NCBI GenBank assembly: GCA_007449985.2
Contig: VIIQ02000851.1
Location: forward strand, 1-64,000
Length of the DNA stretch: 64,000 nt
Source: Desmodesmus armatus
Lineage: Eukaryota > Chlorophyta > Chlorophyceae > Sphaeropleales > Scenedesmaceae
Direction: 5' to 3'
This document shows, one piece after another, positions 31,101-42,493 of this stretch; within the stretch, counting starts at the first letter, position 1, and every line of letters starts with the position of its first letter. The position numbers and the translations under genes are program-made. The notes beneath the pieces are model-generated. The model was not told the DNA's origin, ran no database searches, and worked only from the letters and a program-made list of their open reading frames with translations.

Positions 31101-34100
31101 TTGGCTGGGGGAGAGGGTGGCAGCCATGCAGACAGCCGGCCGGTGCTGTACCACGCAGACAAATGGCCGAGCGATCCTGCAAATGCAGGGTTTCTGCACT
31201 ACGTGGCGGAAGCTACTCTAGACCCGGCAGTGGTGGCAACATATGGGCCGTGGCTATGTGGACACACCACCCTTGCTCGCTGTGCCTTCCTTGCTGCGGC
31301 TGGCAGTGCGGTGGACTGCTGGTGCGGCAGCAACAAGCCTGCAGCCCTTGCAGCAGCGTTGAAGGCTGGGCCCCCGCCTGTGCTACCTCTTGCTGAGCTC
31401 GCTGCCCCTAGCAGCGAAGCTGTGGGCGTCACTGGAGGGGTAGCAGCAGGCGGGAAGGGTGGTGCTAAGGCAGCACCAGGGGCCGGGGCTGGTGGCAAAG
31501 CAGCGGACGGCAAGACAGCAGCAGCAGCCACACCCAGTGCACCCCCGCCTGCCGCCCGGACACCTGCCGAGCACAAGCTGCTTGCTGCAGCAGCGCGCCT
31601 GCTGCAGGGGGTTGTAGCAACATCATGCCCTGCTTCCGGCATGTCAGCTGCGGCACTGGGCCTGCCATGGGCAGACGACGGCTCAGCGGCAGAACCGGGT
31701 AAGGCACATGTCGGAAAGGCGGCCACAGAAGCTGCACCAGGAGGTAAGGATAAAACTGGCAGCCATGCCAGCACAGCTAAGGCAAGTCATGGTGCAGGCA
31801 AGGCAGGGAAGGGCGGCGCCAAGGGCAAAGCTGGGGCACACAAGGGCCCAGTCGGTCACCAGCAGCAGTCAGAGCAGCAGGCAGGGGCAGACACTGCTGC
31901 AGCAGAGCGGCGGGCAGCAGCAGCTGCAGAGCTGGCTGCGGCACAGCACCAGCAGCTGCTTGTGGCGGCCCTGCTGCAGCTTGCGGCAGTGCAGGTAGAT
32001 AGCTGGCTGCCGCTGCAGGCGCTGCCAGTGTGCCTGGCTGCTTGTGAGGCAGTGAAGCATACTGCAGGGAGCAGTACGGGTGTCAGTTTTGCATGGACTG
32101 CTGACAGTGTGCTGGACAGCTGCCAAGCTGAGAGCAAGGCGTCTCTGCAGCCCAGCAGCAGCACGTGGCTGGCTGCACGCACACAGGTATGGAGCTGGGC
32201 TGCAGTTACAGCCATGGTTTTAGACTAGGCTACTCGGAGCAGGAATGGGCTGCCAGCACGGCTTCACACAGGCACGCGCCTGCATGAGTTCAGGGACTCA
32301 GGCGTTCGGTCGCAATCGCAGGCCTTTCAAGCTTTGATGATGCAGTGGGTCGAGTTTTGCTTTACGCTAGAGACTTCCCAGCACTCCGCAGTGCAGGACA
32401 GACAGCACTATCGTTTACGTCGCCAACCTCACTGGTATGCTTGCACCATGCCTGCAGTTGGCCAAGGTGCTGCTCCAGCTACACCACCATGGCTCGTGCG
32501 TGTCAGTCTGCCTCAAGGCCCTGACAGATGCGGCACGAGCAGGCAATGCGGCGTGGTCAGCACAGCTGCTGGGGCTGCAGGCAGCTGCCTTGGTGGCCCA
32601 GGAGGAGTACCTGCCTGCGCTCAACTGCTACAGGGCAGCACTGGCAAGGTGGGTGCAGACTACTAGCATAGCTTAGTAGCTTGGTTCTATAGTATGCGCA
32701 GAGGGGTTGTCTGTGCATAGTCCTGTAGTATGCGCAGAGGGGTTGTCTGTGGCGACGCTGCAAGCAGTGAGACATCACATGGCCAGCACCCTGCATCTCT
32801 CAAGGTGCTCCTGCACACCTGCTCATGTGCATGAAGCTGTCGAGCTATGATGTTTGCTGCCATCTTTGACATGCACAGCTGGATCTCTTGCTGATGGTTG
32901 TCTGCATATGTGTGCCTCTGCATGCAGGCTGGAAGAGCACAAGCTGCCTGCCAGCTTGAGCCTGCCACTGCAACTTGACTTTGCCGCGCTGTGCGATGAA
33001 GTCGGCGCTTGTGGTGACTTTGACCGGCTGGCCTGTGCCTCTCTGGGGGTCAGCGCGACTGAGATGCAGGAGATGGGGCTGTCAGAGATGGTGGTGAGTA
33101 TGATGCTGTGGCTGTGTATCACTGACTCAGTGTGTTTGTGTGGGCCTAAGCGGACGGCCAGCCCTGCAAAGATGTTTTGCTCAAGTGGGCCGTTGAGGAG
33201 CTCTGTCTGGCCATTGTTCTTGCGATTGTGCAAGCAGAAATTCAAATATGTGGTTTTACTGCATGTCCTGCCACTTTACCTTGTTCCTTGCCAGCACAGA
33301 GGCAGTGCTGTCTTCAGCTGTGGCTGACAAACCCATGACGCGCTGTACTGCACGTACAGCATCACACTGTGACGCCTGTACTGCATGCATTGCAGGAGCA
33401 TCCCCAGCTCACCAACATCTACCTGCCAGCTGCAGCCACACACCTGTCAGCCCTCCTGGCAGCAGCCTCAGCAGCAACAAGACGGCGGCAGTTGGCAACC
33501 GCCGAGCGCCACCTGCGCTCGGCCGCACACATGCTCAGCTGCTGCCGCTGCCTGCCGGTTCATGGGGCAGAGGTCCTGACCAGGCTTGCACGTGTGCTGA
33601 GGCTGCAGGCTGCGCTGAAGCTACTAGGCACTGCGCTGTTGGTACAGGCTGCACCTGCTGCAGCGCAGCACCAACAAGCAGCCACCTCCGTTGCTGGTGT
33701 TGCTGGTGCTGCAGCAGCAGGCAGCGCCAGCAGCAGGAGTGGTAGCGGGGCAGCTGCTGCGCAGCTGCAGGAGAGCAGGTTGCATGAAGCAGCACACCTC
33801 CTGGGGTCAGCTCTGCATGTGCTGATCGCAGATGCAGGCAGCAACCCAGTCTTTGTGAGGTCTGCGTTACTTGAGCTTGCAGCGGTACTGCTGCAGGCTG
33901 CTGAGCAGCAAGCATACTCTGGGTCCAGCACAGACAGCAGACCTGCAGGATCCTCAGCAGACCCAGCAGTAGCTGCAAGGGTGGCAGCTGTGCTGCGAGC
34001 AGCCCATGTGACTGCAGGACAGGTGTGCAAGCTGCTGCTGGAGTCCCACAGCCTGCAGCCTGTGCTGAGCCCCTGCACATGCATGCCTGACTGGCTGCTT

Positions 34101-36043
34101 GAGCTACTGAAGGGCCATGAGCAGCTGCAGCAGAGCCTACAGCAGGAGGCAGCGACGGCAGCTGCTGCTGCAGCGGCAGGCGCAGGCAGCAAAGCAACTG
34201 CCGCAGCAAGCTCTGGCGCCAGTGGCACCACGACTGCAAGCGTGGGGACCGGGAAGCAGGCAGCAGATGGGGCAGCTGCAGGGGGTGGTGCTGGTGTGAC
34301 ATCAGCTGTGACTGATGATGCGCTCGGAAGGCTTGCAGTGTGTTTCTTTGTGCAGCAGCTCGCAGCCATGGCCTTTAGTGCTGCAGGGCTGCCGCAGCAG
34401 CAGCGCGCGGCGGAGCAGGCTCTGCTGGTGCAGCCTGTGCTGAGGGCTGCATGTGCCAAATTTGCTGCTGGGTGCTGCTGGCCTGATGTGCCTCCTGAGG
34501 TTGCAGCAGTGCTGCACAACACCCCAGTGCCAGCACTGCCAGCAGGTGAGAGCGTGGGTCAGCAATCGTGCAGAAACACCTCCATGCAAGCCTTTTGACT
34601 TTGTAGCTTGAGCTTGCAGGATAAGGGTACTTGGCTACAGGCATCAGGGAGTGTGTGCAGTTTGGACAAGGTCAGCACCAGCACGTAGACGGGCCGCCTG
34701 TCAATCAGGGGGGCAGCCTTTGCTTCGGTCCCTTTCCCTGCATCAATTGTGCCGGCCATGGCACTGCCGATGCTTGCCTGGCTCTGTCTGTCCTGCAGGT
34801 TGTGTTATGGCGCAGTGGTACCGGCAGGACGGCTGCTGGCAGGTGCCCTCCAGCTGGTCCTGCCATGGTGCCCTGCCGAGCTCAGCAGGGCCGCTCACTG
34901 CCGATGCACTGGACGGTCTGCCCAAGCAGCAGCCCTGCATCAGCTGCCTGTACGTCCTGGTGCTGCCGGCGGGCTGCGGCATAGGCATGCAACCAACTGC
35001 AGCGGCAACGGCGGCAGCAGGAGGGAGTGCAGCTACAGCTGCTGTGGGAGGCAGTGGGGCTGCTGGTGGGGTGCAGCCTCAGTTGATGGAGGTGGCTGGT
35101 GGGACTGTGGCATCATCACCAGCTGGGCCTGTGGTGCTGCAGGGGGAGCTGGTCGTTGGCTTGGCGAGGGCCAAGCGGGTGCAGCTGCAGGTGAGACTGG
35201 CAGCAGTAGCAGCAGCAGCAAGATGGTCTGCTGCAAGGAATGTACCAGTTTGCGTTTGCAGCCTCGATTGATGTCGGTGTTATGGGACATTCAGTGTCAG
35301 CATGTTCACCCAGGCACCGATATGCGTGGCACTACAGCCTCCAAAACTGCCACCACCCAAACGCACAGCAGCACACACGACACAAACTACTATTGAACAT
35401 CATGTTGTACACGGTCTGACACAAGCAAGCACCACACATGCACTGTCTGCAGGTCAAGTCCATGCGCAGCCGTCTGGAGAGCCCAGGCAAGCCCACCGAC
35501 CTCTTTGCCCAGCCGGCCCCCAGCACAGCTGAGCTGGCAGCTGTGAAGCACACCCTGGAGTGCCTCCTGTCAGCAGTACCTGAGGACAGCATGCCACCAC
35601 CACCCGCTGACCTACCACCACCATTAGTGCCGCCGCAGCAGCAGCAGGCTACGCCAGCCACTGCTGCTGTGACAGCAGCAGCTGGAGCAAAGCCAGCGGC
35701 AGGCGCAGCAGCAGCTGCTGGGAAGCCTCCTGTGGCAGCAAAAAGCAGCGCGACGGGCGGTACGGCTGGTGCAGCCGCAGCAGCAGGCGGGAAGGCGGCC
35801 ATACCAGCAGCGGCAGGTGCAGCTGGCGCCTTGACTGGGGCAGCAGCAGCAGCTGGTGGTCTTGGGGGTGCAGAGGGGGCAGCGGCAGAGCTGGATTGGC
35901 GGCATGTTGAGACTTGGGCTAAGGTTGAGATGCTGCTTGACCTGGAGGGTGGGCTGCAGGTCACTGATGCAGCCGTGGCAGTGTGGCTGGGCAGGGTGCT
36001 GCACGGGAGCTTGGGCACCGGTGCATTGCCACAGCCAAGCTGA
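19124..36043 (+). CDS. FAP54: cilia- and flagella-associated protein 54 (central apparatus C1d projection)
   Basis: Twenty-six exons: 19124-20377, 20620-20806, 21053-21372, 21757-21886, 22116-22363, 22562-22678, 22962-23068, 23221-23390, 23589-23672, 23911-24424, 24736-25397, 25660-26048, 26268-26439, 26668-27231, 27445-27875, 28120-28454, 28578-28860, 29112-29315, 29622-29824, 30091-30264, 30698-32186, 32458-32648, 32928-33093, 33396-34545, 34799-35190, 35453-36043. They give about 3,500 aa. The N-terminus is alpha-helical and tetratricopeptide-like. Exons 8-10 encode a fibronectin-III-like module (IEGLQSNEAYSFAVAVYDDQG). Exons 18-20 give ALNELGDVHAHLGNW and DVWRTKLELG, which resemble the conserved core of CFAP54. 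In Chlamydomonas FAP54 sits in the C1d projection with FAP46, FAP74 and FAP221 and affects ciliary beating. Ala/Gly/Lys-rich inserts separate the helical parts. Phases match except for single-base losses in exons 10, 12 and 17. The ATG at 19124 was preferred to an upstream TTG. Confidence 0.85.
32692..32752. repeat. short tandem duplication in FAP54 intron 22
   Basis: The block AGTATGCGCAGAGGGGTTGT (with CTGTG after it) occurs twice, about 39 bases apart, just downstream of exon 22. Confidence 0.8.
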
Positions 36044-36583
36044 ATCCAGTTGATCTGCCTGCCGTGGCTAGCGGATGGCTGTCATGATGGTTGATCATGC
36101 CACCATCGGCGCGTGTTGGGCCATCTTTTGAACAGTTCTGAAGCATCGAACCACAGTGACCAATCAATTGTGCCTACAGGACGCTGCTGCATTTGTGCGA
36201 TGTTGACAGTTTTGATTTTCGAGGAGGCCAGAGGAAGTTGCAGGTGGATCCCACACCGCTGCTGGATAAGTATACCTAGGTAGTAAGTGTACACCTCAAG
36301 TACGCATTCAGCCTGAGATGTGTTCTCCATTTGCTGCCTGAAATAGCACAAGTATAGATCTGACTTACAAATGTAAAAATACCTGCAAATAGCACCACCA
36401 CTTCTAAAAGGTCACCGGCCAGATCAAACCACAGGATGTACCTACTGTACTGCTGAACCCTGCACAGCTCTTTCAGTACCACTTTTTCACTTACGTACTT
36501 GCTGATACATAATTATCCCGGTAAACAGTACTGCCGGCGCGTAGCTGCTGAGCGAGTGAATCATCGCAAGTTTGATCCCGTCC
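36044..36583. other. 3' flank of FAP54 and upstream region of the MYND gene
   Basis: Non-coding. A TGTAAA motif at about 36371-36376 resembles the TGTAA polyadenylation signal of green algae and lies about 330 bases after the FAP54 stop. Otherwise nothing was recognised. Confidence 0.4.
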
Positions 36584-39257
36584 ATGGCTACCCGGACACC
36601 CCTCAACGATGCAAACCGCCGTAAGGAGGACTACAACAATGGTTACTGGTACCCAAACCGCTGTGAAAGGCCTGGATGCGGGTAAGTCGCAACAGCGGCA
36701 GCAGCAGCAGCAGAACTGGTTGAGACAGCAGCAGCAGCAAGCAGCAGTACCGTTGTCAGGCTGACACCCTCTGCGAATATCTGTATGACTCCCTAGTCAC
36801 TTCCAACTGGACTAAGGAGGCAAGGCAGTAGGAATATCTGGCCCCAACTCACATATGTTGGCATGACCCTGACTGTCTCCTGTGCCGCACTCCATCTGCT
36901 TGGCAGGGTGACAGACAAGGCACAACTCAAGAAGTGCGCTGCATGCAAGATGGTAAGCGCTGCTACTGCTCACTCCTGAGCTGAGTCCATGCTGTCTGGC
37001 TCGACAGCTGGCACACACGATGATGTTGGCTGCATGTGCACATGTGCTGTGCATGCTGCAGGTGCAGTACTGCTGCGAGCGGCATCAGCGCGAGGACTGG
37101 GCCAAGCACAAGCTGGGTGAGCAGGGCAATGCATGCCCCTGGTTGAACAGTGAACCACCACCCCTTCATTTACATGAGCAGTGAGAACATCCTCCCCCCC
37201 CCCCCCCCCCCCCCCCCGCTGATACACACCAGATGCGGTCACACATCACACATGACCCTGCATTCATATGTTTCACCACCATATACGGTGTCACAAGTGC
37301 AGTGCAGGCCTTTCTAGGACCACCCACCTGTAGGAAGTGTGATTGCCATCCTGCAGCAGGTTTTGATCCCTCGTCTTGTAATGTGCGTCCACGCTGCCGC
37401 CATGTCCCCAAATGTGATGTGTCAACAACCATGCAATGCAGACTGCAAGGCCTTCAAGATGATTGGCCTGAAGGGCACTTTCTACAATGATGAGGACATG
37501 CTCAAGGCCTTCCCACTCAAGTCACACAAGAAAGTGAGCAGCAGCAGCGCACCGCCAGTACCAAGAATGTTTCTGTAGGGGCACCGCCGTTGGGCGGCGG
37601 GGGGGGGGGGGGGGGGGGGGGGGGTCACAGCATGCAAAGGAAGCAAGCGGCTTAGCTGCGTGAAGCGTTGTGCGGTGTAGCTAGCGCTGTGGCTGGGGCA
37701 TGGAAGGCAGCCTTGCGAGGTGATAGTGGCTGCCGCAGCAAGCAGCAGTAGCCAGTGCATTCAAGCCAGCTGTTGAGCTCGCTGACCAAGCGGCCTCTGC
37801 TGACATAAGCGCACCAACTTCAACGCTGTTGTTGATAGCATGTTCACGTGCTTTGCGACATGTTGCCGCATGCTCACTGAGGCCTACTTTTGCACAACGC
37901 ACCCTGTCTGCACCGGGGCCAGTGTCCTGTCTTTGGTTTCTTTGTTGCCTTGCTGCAGCTGCCACATGCTACTGCAGCTGCATGCAAGCATATGCCCTGC
38001 CAATGCCAACCTAATGCATTCGAATTGTGTCCTGTCTGCAGCCGGAGCCAGCTGCCCCATCTGTGGCAAGGGTGATGCTGAGGGCGGCATCACCCGCACC
38101 CCCTGCTGCCACGCGCTGGTGTGCAACACCCTCAGGAACTACCAGCTCAACAGCTTCACTAGGGACATCTGCCCACGATCACACGAGCGCTACACACTGT
38201 GCGGGTGAGTGCTGATAAATGCTGAGGATACAAGGGCTAGACATGCCGTAGCTTGGCAATGTCAGCTATGTGTGCCAGGGCTGAGCACTCCTGCTGCCAC
38301 GCATGTATAACTTGGCAATGCCAGTGGAATGCGCAGCACAGCACCGTAGATATGATTGTGACGGCACTGTCAATGTGACGGCACTTTTGGCTGGGGCACA
38401 CACCCCTGGATGTGCTGATGAAGTGTGGCTGGTGCTACATGCGTGGGATGAGGGGAGGGGTCTACTTGGTGTACCTCAACTCAACAAGCAGCTGTGTGTG
38501 TGTTTTGTGTCGCAGGAACCATGGGAAGGAGGACACCTGTGACAAGAACAAAGACTGGCGGCAGTGCAAGGGGTAAGTGCGGGCAGCTGTTGGCAGTGTG
38601 TGCAGCCCAGCAGTATGGTGCACCTGCCTAACTGCCTGCCAGTGCATGTTTGAGGTGCCTTCTTTTCATGCATGCAACACCTCATGTTCAACCAGCTGGC
38701 TGTGTGCTCTATCTTGTCCTATCTTTTTGTCGCTGCTGCGCAGCCGCCAGCACCGCTTGGCCGTGCTGGATTCTTCCACCCATACCTGCTGCAACATACT
38801 GCGCTACCCCGAGATGATCAGGGCAATAAACCCTAACCCTAAACCCAAACCCTCACACAAACCCAACACCCTGAACATGTGCATTGTTGTTTCTTGTTTC
38901 TTCCTGCTGCTGTGCAGGTGCGTCAAGGTGCGCGACCCCACCAACGTGCCCGACGTGCTCTGGCGTGGCCTCAACGCCTACAACTTCTGCCCCATGCTGT
39001 CCCAGGACGTCCCCCGCCACAGCCTTTGTGAGACCTGCAGCACCTGCGGCCGCCGCTTCCTGGGCGGAGTGGAGGGCTACAGCAGGGGTATACAGGGCAC
39101 AGTGCACTGCCCTGAGTGCAGTGACAGCGGCAAGGGGGGGTTCTTTAGGGTGGCGGGTACTAGGCTGAGTGGCGAGATGTCGGGGGCGGAGATGCAGGCA
39201 GCGGCCGCGGCGATGCGGGCTGGTGTGCCGTCTGCGCAGTCGCCGTTCACTCGCTAG
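36584..39257 (+). CDS. MYND zinc-finger protein with a second Cys/His-rich module
   Basis: Exons are 36584-36681, 36907-36952, 37062-37116, 37442-37533, 38042-38204, 38516-38572 and 38744-39257 (the last perhaps with an internal intron). The N-terminal half is a MYND finger: CERPGCG, then KKCAACKMVQYCCERHQ and DWAKHKLDC carry the C/H ligands in MYND order. MYND fingers bind proline-rich partner peptides. The rest has further metal-binding pairs: SCPICGKG with TPCCHALVC, then ERYTLCGNHGKEDTC, and CETCSTCGRR with HCPECSDSG, a layout seen in small MYND-type proteins of algae. The join of exons 4 and 5 is one base out of phase. The last exon reads through a telomere-like, Pro/Lys/Asn-rich stretch that may be intronic, although no GT donor fits. 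It ends with TAG at 39255-39257. C- and G-homopolymers flank exon 4. Confidence 0.7.
37194..37217. repeat. 24-base C homopolymer in MYND intron 3
   Basis: Pure C run on the coding strand. Confidence 0.9.
37599..37624. repeat. 26-base G homopolymer in MYND intron 4
   Basis: Pure G run on the coding strand, about 65 bases downstream of the exon 4 donor. Confidence 0.9.
38826..38856. repeat. telomere-like CCCTAA/CCCTAAA units
   Basis: Reads AAACCCTAACCCTAAACCC, then AAACCCTC. This is close to the plant/algal telomere unit CCCTAAA and lies within the last part of the MYND gene, between coding segments. Confidence 0.75.
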
Positions 39258-40595
39258 CACGGATGGGGTTTGGCATGGGGTTGTTTGATTGGCTGCCGGC
39301 AAGCTTGTTGCAGCTTATGTGCAGTTGTTGCTCAGGTGTAGTTGTTAGTTGTTGATTGCTAGCACGGCCAGTGGTGGTTCCAGGGGTTGTTGGTAGCGTG
39401 TGGTCTGGGTCCAGCTTCTTCTTGGGTGAGGTTGAGCTGCTTTGGTTGTTGTGTGGCAGCAACTTCTGGCACAGGCGCCGTTCAGGAGCTCAGCTGAAAG
39501 GTCAGCTGTTGGGGAAGCCTGGGGTCAAGTTGTCGCAAGCACAGTGTTGTTTGTGGCAGTAGCACAGCCCCTGGAGGTCGATTGGTGAGGGCAGGGTCTA
39601 GGTTTTGTTTTGTTTGGGCGAGTGTTGCCAAGCGCAGGTGCAGTGGCTATTCAGGCCCGTGACCAGCCCTTATGGTCAGCCAGAGGTGGGATACCGGTGT
39701 GATCATGATCCAGGTTTGGCAGGTGTGTTTTGCTGTCCAGGGACCTACTTTGAGCACGGGTGTGATCTAGTGAAGCTTTCCCGTGATTGCTTACAGCTGT
39801 ACACCAGTGATGTTGATGTGCGATGAGCAACCATACGAACCATACTGCATGCTGCCTCGTATGCAGCGCACACGAGGCTGCGCTGGTTCAAGCCGGAACC
39901 AGCTGCAGATACTGTACAAGTGTGAGTCATTCCAGATGGATACACCAGCAAGTATGGTGAATCTGGCTTTGGCAGCAGTGGTTGGTGTGGCAGGTTACAT
40001 AGCTGGAGCGACAGCAGGGCGGCAGGTTGTGCCCGTTTTGTGCACTGTAGGTCAAATCATCTTTTGTCTTGCGTGCCACATGCACTCATGGCCAGTGTTA
40101 TTGTTCTGAGATAGTGCGTTGCCAAACGGCTTCTTGTTGCTTTGGGTGTTCAACACGCAAGCTTGCGCATCCCTGGTTGACAGGTTTTGTGGTGGCCACC
40201 AGGTGCTGTGCCAGGCACTCAGTGGCACTCAGCGCATGGCTGTTGCTGGGCAGAAGTGTCTCCAGCTGGTGACCTATATGACGCTTATGTGTTGGGCCGT
40301 CACGGTCACACTCAGAGAGCGCTGGCCCCAGCTGTATTGAACAGTGTGTTGTCACAATATGAACTAAAGTGCAGCATGCGCTTTCACCACCACTGAACTG
40401 TCCACGTGTACAGTGGGCGGTGAGCGGTCTGGAGGAACACAACAACAAAGTATTTCACACGAAAGAGCACAAAACAGGGGTGTGTTGCAATGGGAATGTA
40501 CACATCACCATAGATACAGTAGATATAAACAACACCGCACGCCAAGCCCAATCACGAGCAGCCAGTCATGCTGCCACAGCAGCAGCGCCCAGATC
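39258..40595. other. convergent intergenic region
   Basis: Lies between the stop codons of the plus-strand MYND gene and the minus-strand membrane-protein gene. No domain-bearing frame was found on either strand; it presumably holds the two 3' untranslated regions. Confidence 0.5.
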
Positions 40596-42136
40596 TCACA
40601 AGGTGACTGCAGGCAACAGCACTGCCTCCTCCCGGCCTGGCCTACCGGAGTCAAGCAGCCCTGCAGTGCTCCGCTCTCTCTCCGATGAGTCATCCTCACT
40701 GCCTGCCTCAGACACCCCATCTGCTTCTGCTGCTGCTTCTGCTGCCGCCTCTGCTGCATCTGCTCGTGCCTGCCTGACCAACCGACGCTCCTCCCACCGC
40801 CTCGCCAGATGCAGCACACCACGGTGCAGCGCGAGCATCGACAAAATCACCACACCGATGCCAAAGGTGCACACCGCCCCAACCCAGATGCTCAGATTCA
40901 TCTCTGCATAGCCGTCATACGGGGCAAGGTAGGGGTCCCACAGCCAGTACGGTGACATGTCACCGGTGTCATCATCCACCATGCCCCCAAAGACACCGAG
41001 GTCCGCAGCTTCCTCGGCAGAGATGCTGACCGCTTGGCGGATTTCGTTGCTGCTGCGTTGGATTGCGGCTGAGATACTTGCCGCGCGGCTATCGGGGCTT
41101 GGTGTGTACCTCATGTCCTGCACTGCTGATGCAAGCTGGGGGTCAGACTTGAACAGGATGTGGGGGTTGGCTACAAGCTGCTCTGCTAGGGTTTGGACGG
41201 TCACTGCGCAGGTGTGGTAGGGGAGGCTGATGGTCAGGTGCAGCTCCATGTAGCTGCTGATGGCTGAGTCTTCACAGGATCTTGTGACGTGACAGGCGAT
41301 GGTGGTTTCTTCTTTGTAGTTGTACTCTGCATTGCTGTTGGGGTTGAGCTGCTGCATTTGAGTCAATGCTGCTGCACAGGCCTGTGTAGCAACAATACGA
41401 AGACACTGAGTGTGCAGGCCGCTCAAAGCACATGTCTGTCCAGCTGCAAGGGAAACAGTGGGGTCGAGTGATAGACAATTGATCCAATCCGACAGCGGCT
41501 GTTGCCGAAAAGGCTTCAGGCTCCCAAAGCAGCTGAGTCCTTAGCAGCAGACAGCTGCAACGCAACATCTCTCACAGCAGCATCCCCATCCGCAACACAG
41601 CCGCAAGCCCTTGTTATGTGCACACCACGGTTAGTCACCTTGCCTGCAAAGATATCCTGGTCCTCGCCCTGTACACCTGGCATGCTGCAGTCAAAGTCAG
41701 CCAGTAGCTGCACTTCCTGCTGCTCCAGGTGGTAGCAGCTGCTGGGAGGCAAGGCAGGGAGGGTGTATGTGCCCCTGCTGCTTTGGGCTGCGCTGCTGCT
41801 GCTGCTGCTGCTGTAAGGCCCTGCTGATGTGTCACGCAAGCTTCTTGCTAACCCTCCATTGTGAGCACTTTCATATGCTCTGTGTTTTGCCGTGCTCCTC
41901 TTTCTTTGTCGTCTGCTCTGACCAGTACTCTTCGGTGCATAACCCTCCACCTGCTGCTTCAAGTGCTGCTGCTGCTCTAGCTGCCTGACCGACTGCGAGT
42001 GTCGTGCTATTTTTCCAGGCACTAGGGGATCCAACATCATCAAGAAGTCACGACGGGCATCTTGGGGTGACACTGCTGTTGCTGTTGCAATCAGGCATTG
42101 GGCCAGGCAGAGAAGCAATGCTGCATTTGGACCCAT
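40596..42136 (-). CDS. secretory-pathway single-pass membrane protein, 448 aa
   Basis: Two exons, 42136-41576 and 41381-40596, join in phase 0 (donor GTGAGA, acceptor TACACAG). The ATG at 42136 opens a clear signal peptide (MGPNAALLLCLAQCLIATATA). The luminal part is Ser/Arg/Gln-rich, then has paired cysteines (SSCYHLEQQ, DFDCSMPG, ITRACGCVAD, ACAAALTQ, IACHVTRSC, YHTCAVTV). One membrane segment follows near residue 370 (WVGAVCTFGIGVVILSMLAL). The cytosolic tail is Arg-rich, then Ala/Glu- and Ser-rich, and ends in TGA or TAG at 40596. This fits a type I membrane protein of the plasma membrane or endomembranes. I do not recognise the family. Confidence 0.65.
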
Positions 42137-42493
42137 GGTGACAGCATAAGCTAATTATGACAACAGTCCATTGGCATTGGAAACATCAAGGCACTACTGC
42201 TGGCTCCTGTTTACTGGCTGTAGCAGTTACGTAAGCGAATGAGTCCGCGCAGGTGCGCTGAAAACCAAGAAAGAGCATTCGCCTTGTCTTTTCAGATGGA
42301 AAGAAACACTTAGGGAACCAGTTCTCTTACAAAAAGCTTTGAGACCTGTCGGTCTTCAAGGTGGTGGCCACCCAAGACACATTAATGCATGCATTTCCTT
42401 GACACCCAGGAAATGCATGATACATAAATAAATAGCTCTACATCCCTCCAGTGCGTTTTAACACCGTACCAAGCCACATGGACCTAGGTCTGC
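42137..42493. other. spacer between the membrane-protein gene and the LRR gene
   Basis: Holds the upstream region of the membrane-protein gene and the 3' flank of the LRR gene. It contains a perfect hairpin (listed separately) and, at about 42327-42331 on the minus strand, a TGTAA-type polyadenylation motif some 165 bases after the LRR stop. Confidence 0.5.
42388..42419. terminator. perfect 11-bp inverted repeat downstream of the LRR gene
   Basis: CATGCATTTCC, a 10-base loop, then GGAAATGCATG. It lies about 75 bases after the LRR stop on the minus strand, a position where an RNA hairpin could mark the transcript 3' end. The role is inference. Confidence 0.35.
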
